Below, in pieces: positions 1-11,917 of a stretch of 64,000 nt of DNA. Positions within the stretch are counted from its first letter, which is position 1, and each line of letters begins with the position of its first letter. The notes beneath the pieces are model-generated. The model was not told the DNA's origin. It was given only the letters and a program-made list of their open reading frames with translations, and searched no databases. Position numbers and translations under genes: made by a program. Origin of the DNA: Prionace glauca (taxonomy: Eukaryota; Chordata; Chondrichthyes; Carcharhiniformes; Carcharhinidae); NCBI GenBank assembly GCA_037974335.1, contig CM075724.1:71728850-71792849 (forward strand). The letters are read 5' to 3'.

Positions 1-1383
1 TAACATCACCTCTGTACTTCCCTCCCCGCACATTAAATCTGTGTCCTCTCGTAGCGACCATTTCAACCCGGGGAAATTGCCTCTGAGAGTCCACCCTATC
101 TATTCCTCTCAACATTTTATAAACTTCTATCAGGTCGCCTCTCAACCTTCGCTTCTCCAGGGAAAAGAGTCCCAGCTCCCTCAACCTATCTTCATAAGGC
201 ATGCCTCCCAGTCCAGGCAACATCCTTGTAAATCTCCTCTGCACCCTTTCAATAGCTTCTATGTCTTTCCTATAGTGAGGCGACCAGAACTGCGCACAAT
301 ACTCCAAATGAAGCCTGACGTTGGTCCTGTAAAGTTGCAGCCTTACCTCCCGACTCCTAAACTCAATCCCTCGATTAATGAAGGCCAGTACACCATACGC
401 CTTCTTGACCACCTCCTCCACCTGCGAGGCCGATTTAAGAGTCCTGTGAACCCGGACCCCGAGATCCTTCTGCTCTTCAACGCTATTAAGACCCCTGCCC
501 TTAATAGTGTACTCGTTCATCCCGTTGGTTCTGCCGAAATGGACGACTACACATTTATCCGCGTTGAAGTCCATCTGCCACTTCTCCGCCCATTCCTGTA
601 TCCTATCTATGTCCTGCTGCAACTTTTGACATCCTTCCAGACCATCCACAACACCGCCGACCTTCGTGTCATCAGCGAACTTGCTAACACATCCCTCCAC
701 TTCCTCATCCAGGTTATTTATGAAAATGACAAACAGCAAGGGTCCCAGAACAGATCCCTGGGGCACCCCACTGGTGACTGACCTCCATTCCGAAAAAGAC
801 CCATCCACAACCACTCTCTGCCTTCTGTAGGCAAGCCAGTTCTGGATCCACAAGGCCAAAGGCCCTTGGATCCCATGCCCTCTCACCTTCTCAAGAAGTC
901 TTGCATGGGGGACCTGATCAAAAGCCTTGCTGAAGTCCATGTACACTACGTCCACGGCACTTCCTTCGTCAATGTGTTCAGTCACATTATCGAAGAACTC
1001 AACTAGGCTCGTAAGGCACGACCTGCCCTTGACAAATCCATGCTGACTATTCCTGATCATGTCAAACCTCTCCAAATGCTCGTAAATCTTGTCCCTCAGA
1101 AGCCTCTCCATCAGCTTACCAACCACTGAGGTCAGACTCACCGGGCGGTAATTTCCCGGGCTATCTCTGTTCCCTTTCTTGAAAATAGGGACTACATCCG
1201 CAATCCTCCAATCTTCCGGAACCTCTCCCGTCTCCATTGACGACGCAAAGATCATCGCCAAGGGCTCTGCAATCACTTCCCTGGCCTCCCACAGTATCCT
1301 GGGGTACATCCCATCTCGTCCCGGCGACTTATCTACCTTGATAGAATTCAAAAGTTCTAACACATCCTCCTCCTTAATGTCCA
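1..1383 (-). repeat. CR1-clade LINE, ORF2 reverse-transcriptase part, 5'-truncated (subfamily A)
   Basis: Read on the minus strand, this encodes the central and C-terminal part of a CR1 ORF2 reverse transcriptase. It is collinear base by base with the copies at 61.9-63.7 kb and 49.5-53.4 kb, including the segments for SKAFDKVPHARLL, GVPQGSVLGPLL and FADDTKVGG. The 5' break is at about 1,383, where the match to the other copies stops. The 3' UTR and tail lie to the left of the window. Compared by eye with the 62-kb copy I see no length change along this stretch, so the frame may run open off the left edge; I did not verify every codon. CR1 elements copy themselves by target-primed reverse transcription and are usually 5'-truncated like this one. 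Confidence 0.9.
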
Positions 1384-1870
1384 CTTTAAATGCCTGCCAT
1401 TGCCTATCCACAGTCTTTCCATCCAATAATGTTTCCCAGTCCATCATGACCAGTTCATGTCTTATACCGTCATAGTTACCTTTCCTAAGCTTTAGGACCT
1501 TGGTCTCAAAACCAACTACTTTACCATCCACAAAGAATGGCAAAGAATTGGCAAAGAATCCTCATATATGATAGTCACTCGTCCCCAACGGTTCTCTCAC
1601 AACTAGATTGCCACCTAATCCTTTCTCATGACACAACATCCAGTCCAAGATAGCCTGTTCCCTTTTTGATTTTTCAATCTATTGCTAAAGCAAATCATTT
1701 CTAATGTCCTCCAGAAATTCCTCCTCAATTGGACTGTGGTGAATTTAACTCTCCCAATCTATACGCAGATTAATCACAGATGATCCTATAACACATGCAT
1801 CTCTAATTTCCTGTCTAATGCTTTCCCCAACATTACCTGTAAACCGCCCTCTACCAATTTATACTGCAGG
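1384..1870 (-). repeat. Older CR1-like LINE fragment, endonuclease-encoding region
   Basis: This reads antisense as the endonuclease (EN) to linker part of an older CR1-type ORF2. The complement recalls blocks such as the DWANQ/GDFN region seen in better copies at 52.5-53.0 kb. It is strongly diverged and has no long open frame. It abuts the younger CR1 at 1,383, which may have inserted into it. Family assignment is by resemblance only. Confidence 0.5.
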
Positions 1871-2640
1871 AAGTGAAAGTGCTGATTTGTTGTCAATGGT
1901 CTTTGATTGACAGCGGCATTGCCTGGGATAAAAAAAAACGCTTCAGTAGTTTACTGCAATTATGAAAGGAACTGGTGTATTTTGCAATGTGCATCTACTC
2001 TCTGCTGCATTGTACATAAATCTCCCAAAGGGAGATATACAGTAATGGGAAATGACACAGAGAAGTCAAGAGGAAAACTATAACATAATGCAGCAGTGGT
2101 CATAATATATAAAGCGGTAACATACACTTTTATGAACACAAACAGCACAACTACCAAAGTGATCAATTATAAAAACAGCCTGTTTGCAGTGAGTAATAGT
2201 AGAACTATTGAAAATAAACTGGGAAAGGAATGCTAAATTAATAGAGCAAAATAGGAGGAATTTAAAGCTGTGATCAATGGAATACAGGTTAAATCTATAT
2301 TTTTTTCACTGTACAAATCGACGAATACATTACCTATTGTTGAAGGAGGTGCAGTGGGTTTGTAACAGCGTGCTCACCTCATAATTCCCACTATTTGCCA
2401 CATTTGCATTGACAATACAGTCTCATTCTGCACTATTCCCGCTAAACATCCACAACGACATTAAATATTTAATTTATTAGTTGCAAATGAGCAGCTTCCC
2501 ACAGTGATATAAAGCTCACAATTCATTTTATTTTCCCTTCTTTAGATCACCTTTATTTTTATTTAAAGGTTTACGTTAATCCAATCGTAACCATTCACGT
2601 CTCTACTGAAAATAAGTTTGCTGTTGAAGACATTAAATGC
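1871..2640. other. No recognisable feature
   Basis: This is AT-rich sequence with no exon-like frame, RNA gene or repeat I can name. Short open frames on either strand show no protein-like composition. Confidence 0.5.
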
Positions 2641-2970
2641 TTTGAACATGTCTTGGGGAAAAGTATGGATAATTTGGCTTGGACTTTCAAAATCTTCCTA
2701 ACTGTCCTGGCTTGAGACAATTCATACCCCTTTAACCTGGGATTATCCCTCTCTCCACTCTCATTGCCTGCACCAATGATGGCTTGATTACCCGAGTGTC
2801 CGTCTAAATATGTTGTGTTTCTGAACCCAACTCTCCACTTACTTGATGAGGGAGCAGTGTTCTAAAAGCTCACACTACCCAATAAACCTGCTGAACTTTA
2901 ATCTGGTGCTGTGGGGCCTTTTATTGTGCCCACCCCAGTCCAACGTCAGCACCTCCACATCATTTTAACT
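2641..2970 (+). repeat. Penelope-like element terminal fragment
   Basis: The segment at 2,830-2,965 contains a decayed form of the Penelope-like terminus found cleaner at 11.07 kb, 21.3 kb and 51.2 kb. It has the tract for AATAAACCTGCTGAACTTTA, then CTGGTGCTGTGGGG, then CCCCAGTCCAACGTCAGCAC and CTCCACATCA. In this fossil element family those blocks form the end of the terminal repeat. No coding part remains. The left limit is uncertain. Confidence 0.6.
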
Positions 2971-3606
2971 CTGGGGTATTAGTTTAGGAAGGAGTCAATG
3001 GACCTTTGTTTGCAAAAGAAAAAGCCCCCTGAGATTTTTGATGAAAGGAATGGAAGGTGAGGTTATGTATAGATGGCCATGTGCTAATGAGGTTAATGGG
3101 AAGAGTTAGGTTTTTCTAAGAGACAAAAGAAGCTTTCAGTTCAGTTTCAGGCTGTAATGTTTAAAGGTAGAAGACTGCAAACTGTTCTGAAAATCAAAAC
3201 CTCTCTGAAGAGGTTAAGGCTGTTACCCCAATTTATGGCAGGTATGCCTTGGGCTGCTAACTTTATTTGAAGTATTTTTTGAGTCCGTAAGAAGAATGTT
3301 GATAATTTGGAACTGAAAGTGATAAGGTAGAATTTAGAGTTATTTCTTTCATGCTTTATTATTAAAACAGGTACGAATTAAGCCACTAATTTTATCAAAG
3401 TTATACTTAAAAAGAGTGATGAAATAAAACATGAATTACAACACAAATTCTGAACTTGTCAATGGAATTACTTCTGGGGTGAAGCATCCTACCCTTAATT
3501 TGTGCCAAAACAAAAAAAAACACGTTGTTATATATCCTGGATTCCGAATGTAACTTGGGATTCTGCTCCAGGGTCCGAACAGAAATAATACAATGGAAAA
3601 ATCACC
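2971..3606. other. Unclassified, probably old repeat DNA
   Basis: Purine-rich, diverged sequence with several AAGAAG-type stretches. It feels like an old dispersed repeat, but I cannot assign a family and see no host exon. Confidence 0.35.
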
Positions 3607-5535
3607 AGATTAGATTTGAATTAATTTGATTTGATTTATTATTGTCACATATATTAACATAAATTGAAAATATTGTTCCTTGCACGCTATACAGAAAAAA
3701 AACCGTTCATAGAGAAGGAAACAATACAGTGCAGAATGTAACGTGACAGTCATAGCTAGGGTGTACAGAAAAATCAACTTAATGCAAGGTAAGCCCATTC
3801 AGACATCTGACAGCATCAAGAAAGAAGCTGTTCTTGAATTGATTTTATAAGACCTTAGACTTATGTATCTTTATCCAGATGGAAGAAGGTGGAAGAGAGA
3901 ACGTCCAGGGTGCACGGAGTCCTTAATTATGCTGCCTGCTTTGCCAAACCAGCGGGAAGTGCAAACAGAGTCAATGGATGGGAGGCGCGTTTGCTTGATG
4001 GAATGGGCTAACATCGTTCCTTGTGGTCCTGGGCAGAGCATTGTAAGAAACACAGCTCACAGTCAAACAATTTAGTCAAGTCAAGTTCTGAAGGAGCAAG
4101 ATATGTTATTTAACGTTCTTGCAAGACCGGGTGTCCAAAAAAATTAGGCACTCCTTACATAGATTTTCAGCACATTTTATACTTTTTTTACAAACATTGT
4201 AATGGCTTTGCAATGTGTTGCTCTCCCCTAATTGATGGTCAATCAAAGTTGGTGGGAGTCGTAGCTGGCATGTTAAATTTCCTTCGTCTTCTGAGAAAGT
4301 AGAGGCGTTCGTGGGCTTTCTTAAGTATGGTGTCGGCATGGGGCGTGGTGGGTGGGGGTGAGGGATGGTGGGAACCAGGACAGATTGTTGGTGATCTGGA
4401 CACCTGAAAACTTGAAGCTCTCGACCCTTCCAACTTCATCCCATTTATGTAGGCATGTTCTCCTTTATGCTTCCTGAAGTTGATGACAATCTCCTTCGTT
4501 TTGTTGATATTGAAGGAGAGATTATTATTGCTGCACCAATATACCAGATCCTCTATCTTATTCCTGTCCTCTGTCTCATCATTGTTTGACGTCTGATCCA
4601 TTACGGTGGTGTCATCAGCAAACTTGAAAGTCGAATTGGAGTGGAATTTGCAGCACAATCACAGTCATATAAGAGATACAGTAGGGGGCTGAGAACATAG
4701 CCTTGTGGGACACCAGTTTTGAGGATGTTTTGAAGGAGATGTTGCTCCCTATTCTTATTGATTGTGGTCTGTGAGTTAGGAAGTTCAAGATCCAGTCACA
4801 GAGGGAGGTGCTGAGACCCAGGCCATGGAGTTTGGAGAAGAACTTCGTGGAAATAATAGTGTTGAAGGCTGAACTATAATCAATGATTCGGAGTCTGAGA
4901 TAGGTGTCCTTGTTTTCTGGGTGTTCCAGGGTTGAGTGCAGGACTCAACTGTGTTGTTGTGGTAGGCAAACTGTAGTGAATCCAGTATTCCAGGAGGCTG
5001 GAATTGATTCATACCATGACTAGCTTTTTGAAAGACTTTATGATGATGGATGGCAGAGCCACTGGTCAATAGTCATTAAGGCACGCTTCTTGGTTTTTAT
5101 TAGGTACAGGGATGTAGGTCGTTTTCTTGAAGTAGATAGGGGCCTCGGATTGTTGTAAAGAGAGGTTGAAGATATCTGTGAATACTGCTGCCAACTGATC
5201 CACGCAGGAACTGAGTGCTCGTCCAGGTACCAGTCGCTTTCTGTGGGTTGGCGTTCCAGAAGGCTGCTCTGACACCTGAAATGATGGCCCCAGACAGAAG
5301 TTCATCCAGGGCTTTGAGGTAGAGGGTAAGCTCTCGCTGACCTCTTGCTCAAAACAGATATAGAATGCTTTGAGCTCATCAGGGAACCGGGGATTTTACA
5401 TACCTTTATCTTGTAGCCTGTTATGTCTTGCTGACCTTGCCATAGTCGGTGTGGCTAGCCTGGGCTCGAGCTTGGTCCGGTGCAGTCTTTTAGCATATTT
5501 GATGGATCTTTGTCAATCGTATCTGGATACATAAT
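3607..5535 (-). repeat. L2-type LINE, 3' two-thirds (reverse transcriptase plus 3' UTR)
   Basis: On the minus strand the reading frames at 5,305-4,239 carry a diverged L2-clade reverse transcriptase. [15 protein letters not shown] is the catalytic block, followed by VYWCSNNNLSFNINKTKEI and the end region KKAHERLYFLRRRRKF. Frames shift between segments and stops occur, so the copy is dead. The 3' UTR continues to about 3,607. A related minus-strand copy is split by a CR1 at 61-63.9 kb, where the same UTR and RT blocks recur in the same order. The L2 assignment rests on the WCSNNNL and NTKKTKE-type motifs and differs clearly from the CR1 copies here. Confidence 0.75.
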
Positions 5536-6155
5536 TTGACAGACACCAGCTGCAACAAGTTTAGCCGTGACTGTCGGCAGCATATTTCAAGTACAGGCAG
5601 CACTCCAGTTTCAGAAAGAATTAGCCATCCTTTGGAGAGAACGAAAAACCCGTTTTGCTTGAATAAATGCTTACTAACCTTATTCCGTATTATCCATCAA
5701 TACGCAAACAATCACGTGACATCAAAAGGTTCCATACTTTATTGAAACATCGTGAGGCATGGGAGGCTTCAACTATCACGGAGTGCTCTCACCTCTGACA
5801 CGAGGGTAAAACCAATACATTGATGTTGCCATTTCTGCTCTCCTCAGCTGCGTCATATCACAACACCACTAATGCCCAGTTATCTTCAAATCTCTCGAAT
5901 GCCCGAGCCTGTCAGTGATTCTCGCTGATTTTCAGAACGGAGTCATCGCCTTTGCACAGAATGTCTGTGTTCCATCTGCTGGGCATTATTTAGACAAGCG
6001 TATATATTTATCGTGGTTTGATTAAATAGGGAAGGCAATATAATTTCAAGAACATTTCTCTCCAATGTATATCGCAGTTTACATTTTCTTTCATTTTATT
6101 TGAAACATGTTCATCACTACTTTTGCCTACCTTTGATTGTGTTGATTTCTGAGAG

Positions 6156-6469
6156 CTACTTTCGGGGCTGTTCTCTGAATAGTTCAGATGCCCAAATGTG
6201 TGCCCCAGAGGAAAGACACAACTGTTACCATGAATTGTCCTTTCTAGCTTTCTAGTTCCAGGGCTATCATTTGTGTTTCCTGGTGGGAAGGCGGCCAGAA
6301 GTTGATGTTGAATCCAGCTGCCGAGAAAAGCAAAATGCACCTGACTTACAATCAAGGATTTTCCGAGTTAGACCTGCTCAATTTGAGTCTCCAGGTCTCT
6401 GGAGTCTATTATTGCAGCGTTAAAGAAGAATTAATCTCCAATGGCAGTGAACTGAGATTCTGGTTATTG
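6156..6469 (+). pseudogene. IgSF V-type exon, disabled (copy A)
   Basis: This is a V-set immunoglobulin domain exon on the plus strand, starting after a weak acceptor (CTGAGAG). In order it shows VQMPK, the B-strand Cys in VTMNCPF, the C-strand VSWWEGGQ, the E-strand SELDLLNLSLQ, the F-strand SGVYYCSVK and a G-strand-like SNGSELRFW. The acidic residue of the usual D-x-G/A-x-Y-x-C motif is replaced by Val. It is disabled by a TGA at 6,176 and a TAG at 6,245. Where copy B and the 30-kb gene have a splice donor, this copy has GA at 6,470-6,471, and it is out of phase there by about five bases. The fold resembles NKp30/B7-H6/SIRP-type V domains. No C1 exon was found next to it. Confidence 0.75.
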
Positions 6470-7977
6470 GAGAGTGATATTGAAGGAGAAACGGACCAGC
6501 GTAACATTCTGCAGGCGAATATCAGAGAATATGTAACTGACCAATTTGGCAGAATTTTCACTCAGACCTGATTTGCGTTGTTATTTTCCAATATTTGCAA
6601 TAAACGTTGTGTGTTCACAACAGCATTTACTGGTCTGTGAAAATTGGACTATCAGTAAGTAGACATTCATTGTGAAGCATGGAATTCCAATAATGCGGAA
6701 GGAGCACCTACTCGTGATTTTCAAGATATCTCATTCCATTTAGCCAATTTTAGGAATAAAATCACATTCGCACATTCGCCATTTTTAAAACTTCTGTTCT
6801 GTATTTCTCTTTGGTTGCCGGACTATTTCCTTTAATGTCTGTGGCCGACACTTTGAAGATGCTCCCGCAACGTCTAATATTCCAAGTGGTTGATCCCCGT
6901 AGCAAGGAACAAACGGTGAAATGTCATCATGTCAGAATGATGTCTCATTTGATGACAAGTTGGAGACGATGTTCATCTTATGTGGTTGATGCCCTTAACA
7001 AATTGTGTAACGCAGCTCATGAATTTGTCAGGCGATGCAGGAGCCTCCTTGGCGAGTGATCTTGTATCCATTTTAGATAGCACGCCCCGCAAACACGGTG
7101 CACAGATCGTGAGGGTGACCGTTGTTTCATTAAATGAATTGCGTAACGCCAGGTGCAGTTTTCGGGATTATGACGGTATTTTGCGACTATTCTCATCTAG
7201 ACAAAGAAACAGTATCCAGCAAAATCCAGTCTTGAAACGTGCGGGGATACCTTGTCGAAGCAATAGTTCCATCATTCAATGGAGCATATCTAGCCTCGAA
7301 ACTGCTCCAGTAACCTCGGCAGTGATAGAGCATGATATCAAGATGTCTGCTTTAATGTATTGATACACATGCATAAAGTAAAGACGGTGAAATATAGTCG
7401 CTAAATACATTCCTGTTGGAATCAGTTCTTTCAGTTCTTTAACACAAACGTGAAGAGCACTAAGAATCACGCGTGAGTTTCACTGTTGCCCGTTGAATCA
7501 AATCTGGGACACAACAATGAGATTGTTATTAACCGTCAAAGTATACAGGAATTGAACATGGAGGATCGCGTAACGTGGCAGCAGTTGATGGAAATGGATG
7601 GCGGGAGAAAGTGGAAACAATAGGAAATCTAAGTTGCATTTTTCTACATCGTTAATGTAGTGAAAAATGAGCACATCTACTGACAACATATTTATTGATA
7701 TTCAGAGAAGTTAGCTTAACAAGAATCATCGATTTCTGTTGCACACTGCATTTGTAGGATTGAATTTAATTTCAAGTACCAACAAATTGTTATTAGTCGT
7801 TGTATTACAGTTGAGATGCAGCATGCAATGAATACTTTCCTAACATTAACAGGAACAGCGCATCAATGAAATATCACGTACACTCACAAAGGGGGTGTTT
7901 GAAGGTGATATGCATAGGGAGCGATGCATAGGCTAACATATGGACCATTAGACAGCATCAAACGCAGGGATCTAGGT

Positions 7978-9168
7978 GTTATGTAATGAGGCGGGTAGAA
8001 TTAGGGAACTTGCAGTGAAGGATCCTCTTGGGGAGAGTGATCATTGTATAGTGGAGTTTCTGGTGCAGATGGAGGAGGAGAAAGTGGGTTCCCGGATACG
8101 CGTCCTTTGTTTGAACAGAGGGGAGTACGGTAGGATGAGAGAAGAATTGGCGAATGTGGACTGGGGGAGCGCGTTGGAAGGGAGGTCTGCTCAGGAGCAG
8201 TGGAGGATCTTTAAGGAGATCTTTCTTGGTGCTCAGCAGAAATTTATTCCGATGGTCAAACAGGACCGTAGGAGGAGAGGTAATAAGCCGTGGAAAACGA
8301 AGGAGGTGGAGGAAAGTGTTAAATTAAAAGCGGAGGCGTTTAGAGTAGCTAAGAGTAGTGGGCGAGAAGAGGATTGGGAGAGGTTTAAATGTCAACAAAG
8401 ATTGGCAAAGAAGTTGATAAAGAAGGGTAGGAGAAACTATGAAGCGGGGCTAGCGCTTAATATAAAAAAAGATAGAAAGAGTTTTTATAAATATATAAAA
8501 AGGAAGAGGCTGGCTAGGGTGAACGTTGGTCCCTTAGAGGATTAGAAGGGGATGGGGATATGGCGGAGGTCTTGAATAACTTTTTTGTGTCGGTCTTCAC
8601 GGAGGAGGACGTGAATAATTTGCCGGATGTTAGAGATGGAAAGGTGGTAGGACTGGAGGGTCTCGATGACATTACTGTTACTAGACAGACTGGTGCTCGA
8701 CAGACTGGAGGGGCTGATTGTGGACAAATTTAGGCTTGTACTCGTTAGAGTTTAGAAGAATGAGGGGAGATCTCATTGAGACGTATAAGATGATGAATGG
8801 GATGGATAGGATAGAGGTGGAACGACTCTTCCCGCTCAGAAAGGATAGTAGGACTAGGGGGCATAGCCTCAAGATAAAGGGGGGGGGGGGGGCGGTTTAG
8901 AACAGAGTTGAGGAGGAACTTCTTCACTCAATGGGTGGTGAATCTATGGAATTCTCTGCCCGTTGAAGTGGTGGAGGCTGCCTCGCTAATTATTTTTAAG
9001 ACGCGGGTTGATGGGTTTTTGATGAGAGAGGGGATTAAGGGTTATGGGGAGAGGGCGGGAATGTGGAACTGAGCCAGGACAGATCAGCCATGATCTTATT
9101 GAATGGCGGGGCAGGCTCGAAGGGCCAGTTGGCCTACTCCTGCTCCTATTTCTTATGTTCTTATGAAT
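7978..9168 (+). repeat. CR1 LINE (subfamily B), reverse-transcriptase core deleted
   Basis: A CR1 copy within duplicon A and absent from duplicon B. The 5' part (7,976-8,545) encodes the EN-RT linker, for example WRIFKEIFLGAQQKFIPMV and KAFYKY-like FYKYIKRKRLARV. The sequence then jumps near 8,725 to the C-terminal region (SLEFRRMRGDLIETYKMMNG at about 8,745) and ends with the 3' tail CTATTTCTTATGTTCTTATG. The catalytic core is missing, so this copy is internally deleted as well as 5'-truncated. The junction has a short local repeat of ACAGACTGG. A run of G at 8,880 adds a frameshift. Confidence 0.85.
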
Positions 9169-9183
9169 CAGCTTCACATTGTG

Positions 9184-9373
9184 GGGGAATATTGAAGAAT
9201 GCGGGGGAGGCAAAGAATTGATGGAGGGCGAGCTCCTGAACTGCGGCTGGAAATGTATTAATCTTCTCCACGGAAGAGAAAAAGAAAACATGGACGAAGA
9301 TCCATGTGCCGGCCAGATTAAGTGGCAGTATTCTCCAAATCTAGTCACAGAAATCTCAAAATCTAGACACTAA
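9184..9373 (+). other. Frame conserved between duplicons A and B, possible decayed exon
   Basis: The plus-strand frame reads GKELMEGELLNCGWK and LLHGREKENMDED. It aligns residue by residue with RKELAAAELMDCGRK and LFHGKVKTGNDVE at 58.6 kb, although the DNA of the two duplicons is quite diverged. In copy B the frame ends at a good donor (TCACAG then GTAAGAC at 58,753). Here that site reads TCACAGAAATC, so the donor is lost. I do not recognise the protein. It could be chance conservation of intron DNA. Confidence 0.3.
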
Positions 9374-9404
9374 ACAAAATGGCATTCGGTTAGCAAGATT
9401 TTTA

Positions 9405-10100
9405 CCAACAAAGAACAAATAACAAAGAACATTACAGTCCTCCAAACCTGCATTGGACATGCTGCCCGAATTAACTAAGCCCTCTATCCTTCCAGGGACC
9501 ATATCCCTTTATTTCCATCTTATTCATGTGGTTGTCCAACCGCAATTTAAAACTCACTATTATATCTGCTTCCAATACCTACGCTGGTAGCGAGTTCCAG
9601 ACATCTATCACCCCATGTGGAAAAAAAAAAGTTGCGTCGTACGTCAGCTTTAAACTTTGCCCCTTACACCTTAAACCAATACCATCCCCCCCGCCACGCG
9701 CACTCCCACGACCAAGTAGTTGTGTCTTGCATCCTACGGCAAAGCTTCTGGCTGTGCGCCTGTCCTTCATAATTTTGTTGATCTGTATCATGTCTTCAAC
9801 TTCCGTCGTTCCAGTGCTTACAAACCAAGCTTCTCCAAACTCTCCTCATAGCTGATGCCCTCCATATCAGGCAATATCCTCGCAAATCTTTTCTGTGCCC
9901 TCTCCAAAGCCTCCACATCCTTCTGATAGTGTGGCGATCAGAATTGAATACTATATAGCAAGTGCAACCGAACTAAGATTTTATAAAGCTACAATATAAT
10001 TTGCCAATTCTTAAACTCAATGCTCCGGTCGATGGAGGCAAGCATGTCGTATGCCTTCTTGACTACCTTCTCCACCTGCTTTGCCAGTTTCAGTGACCAG
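9405..10100 (-). repeat. Old CR1-like LINE 3' fragment
   Basis: This is antisense to the C-terminal part and 3' UTR of an older CR1. The complement has the tail-proximal ACTTTTTTTT/TGGAACTCGCTACC-type region, and at 9,900-10,080 the antisense of the RVQRRF...YKAQL region. It is diverged and broken. It occupies the same place in duplicon A where duplicon B carries the unrelated CR1 at 58.8-60.6 kb. Confidence 0.65.
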
Positions 10101-10510
10101 GAAATTAGACTCGTGAATTCAATCAATTCTTGAGGAATCACAGACAGGGATATGTATAGAAGTGCAATGTTGGGATAACAGTTTCCTTGCTGCTTCCTTG
10201 GCTTGTCCGATCTTGTATTCTGTATATCTAATCTGTGCCGATTATCGATAAATAACTGTGCCGAAACGCTTCCATGGAGAACTGAGACATCACAGTACCT
10301 GGTTCAGCATAATTGGAACTTATTTTTATTTCAGTGCACAGAGAGTGAGCCTCCCCTAACCATGTTGACTGAAGACAGTAATTACATAAATATTCCATTT
10401 ACTGCTTCAAGCAAAACAAATTATTACGGCGTTAAGACATCCATGCTTCAGCAAGTACATGTTCTCGTTTCTAGGAAGTCATTGTTTCCTCTGTTTTTAT
10501 CCAGAATGTG
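10101..10510 (+). other. Duplicon A block with TM-like hydrophobic frame
   Basis: At 10,183-10,247 the plus strand reads FLAASLACPILYSVYLIC. The aligned place in duplicon B (60,707-60,760) reads VLSASLACLILYTAYLTI. A hydrophobic run kept in both copies could be a transmembrane exon of the same IgSF relic, but the surrounding frames break and no convincing acceptor pair is visible. This is a weak call. Confidence 0.25.
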
Positions 10511-11059
10511 ATGCGCGAATAGTGATTTTGATTAATGTCATTTAATTCACTCCCAGTGCCTCCAGCATTTGTGACGATAACGTCCTTGTTCTCCCGATCC
10601 CTCGCACTGCTCTGGACAACAGCTCCTTTCTTCCCCAAACAGTTTAACTTGGTACGAAAATGGCGCCAACATTAGAATTGGAATAAACCCTACAGAAAGA
10701 CGGAACGAGGAGAGACTTTAGCAGATTTCCAGCTCCCTCAAGCCTGTAGATACCTGGTTGGTTTGTACCTACCATGTTTCTTATATTTCTGTCGTGACCC
10801 CAGCCAACCACAGTTGCACATTTCACGATCAGGGTAAGATCCCAAAATTACTCACCTGAATTATACCTTGTCGGATTTAAAGGCCTACTGGGGCTTTGCT
10901 AGCTGTCCAAAGTCTTCATCGGAACATCATTAAATGAATGAGATGAAGGACGTTAATATGTTCATTGCTACACCAGAAAGAGGTTGCCGAGTGCAAATAT
11001 GTAATGGTCTCGTTTCGAGTGGTTGAAAATTCGAGGATAGAACATGTCTGAAGCAGATA
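10511..11059. other. No recognisable feature
   Basis: Mixed-composition sequence without an exon-like frame or a nameable repeat. Confidence 0.45.
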
Positions 11060-11560
11060 AATGGTTTTAATCTCGTAGTAAGTAGTCTCACGACACCAGG
11101 TTAAAGTCCAACAGGTTTATTTGGTAGCAGACGCCACTAGCTTTTGGAACTCTGCCCCTCCGTCAGGCAAGTGGGGAATCCTGATCACAAACAGAGCATA
11201 TCAAATCACTCAGTTTACAGATTATTGATTAGAATGCGAGTCTTTACAGCGAATCAAGTTTTAAAGGTGCAGACAATGTGCATGGAGATAGCATGAAGCA
11301 CAGGTTAAAGCGGTTTGTTGTCTCCAGACAGGACGGTAAGCGAGATGTTGCAAGCCCAGGTAATTCATGGGGGTTACAAATAGTGAGGCATGAACCCAAG
11401 ATCCCCGCTGACGCCGTTTTCATGAGTGCGGAACTTAGCTATTGGTTTCTGCTCAGCAACTCTGCGCTGTTATATGTCGTGAAAGCCGCCTTGGAGAACA
11501 TTTACCCCAAGATCAGTGGCCGAATGCCCGTGACTGCTGGAAGTGTTCGCCAATAGGAAC
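11060..11560 (-). repeat. Penelope-like element terminal fragment (fossil)
   Basis: It begins with the terminal block ACACCAGGTTAAAGTCCAAC followed by TTTATTTGGTAGC and CTTCGTCAGGCAAG-like sequence. It continues through the region shared with the palindrome arms at 50.6-51.3 kb (the GTCTCCAGACAGGACGGTAAG block). It then runs on into the part that in this family encodes the end of the GIY-YIG endonuclease domain. It is an old, broken copy with no usable coding capacity. Confidence 0.65.
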
Positions 11561-11917
11561 AGTCTTAATCTCGTACACAGAGAATGGTTCCTGATTTTGT
11601 AGAAACAATCAACCGCAAAACGGATTGTTCATAATTGCCTCTTCCTTCCTCTTGAACCATGACCACACCCGCCTAACATCACTCTCCTCCGCCTGAATAA
11701 CTTGTATTGTCATTTAACAAGTTTTCGTTTCGCTGATCTCACTTGTTGAAAATAAAAAAAGTGTGGTGATCGGTACACGAATGGGACCCAGATATGCCCG
11801 TCTTTTGTGGGTCATATAGAACATTCCTTAATCCAATGCTACTCAGATCGCACTATTTTTTTTTGCTTTATATGATGGACATGTACCGGTGCCGCTTTAT
11901 ATGCTCATCTTCTCCTG

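Larger units (their letters stand above)
5720..10500 (+). repeat. Duplicon A: diverged copy of a segment also at 54.38-60.95 kb
   Basis: Blocks along this stretch align in the same order with 54.38-60.95 kb: 5,770-6,000 with 54,410-54,640; 6,000-6,660 with 55,390-56,030; 6,800-7,350 with 56,190-56,650; 7,930-7,975 with 58,515-58,560; 9,171-9,400 with 58,560-58,800; and 10,100-10,430 with 60,600-60,950. Each copy has its own LINE insertions, so the duplication predates them. It contains a disabled IgSF V exon. At 5,832-5,861 the sequence reads MLPFLLSSAA, and the B copy has a matching hydrophobic run with a stop. That could be a decayed leader exon, but I cannot match its splice phase. Confidence 0.75.

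Noticed and set aside
41-781. A 246-codon plus-strand frame, with similar long frames at 50,052-50,576 and antisense at 63,181-62,675
   Set aside because: It is the complement of the CR1 reverse transcriptase. The conservation between copies follows from the sense protein and shared ancestry.
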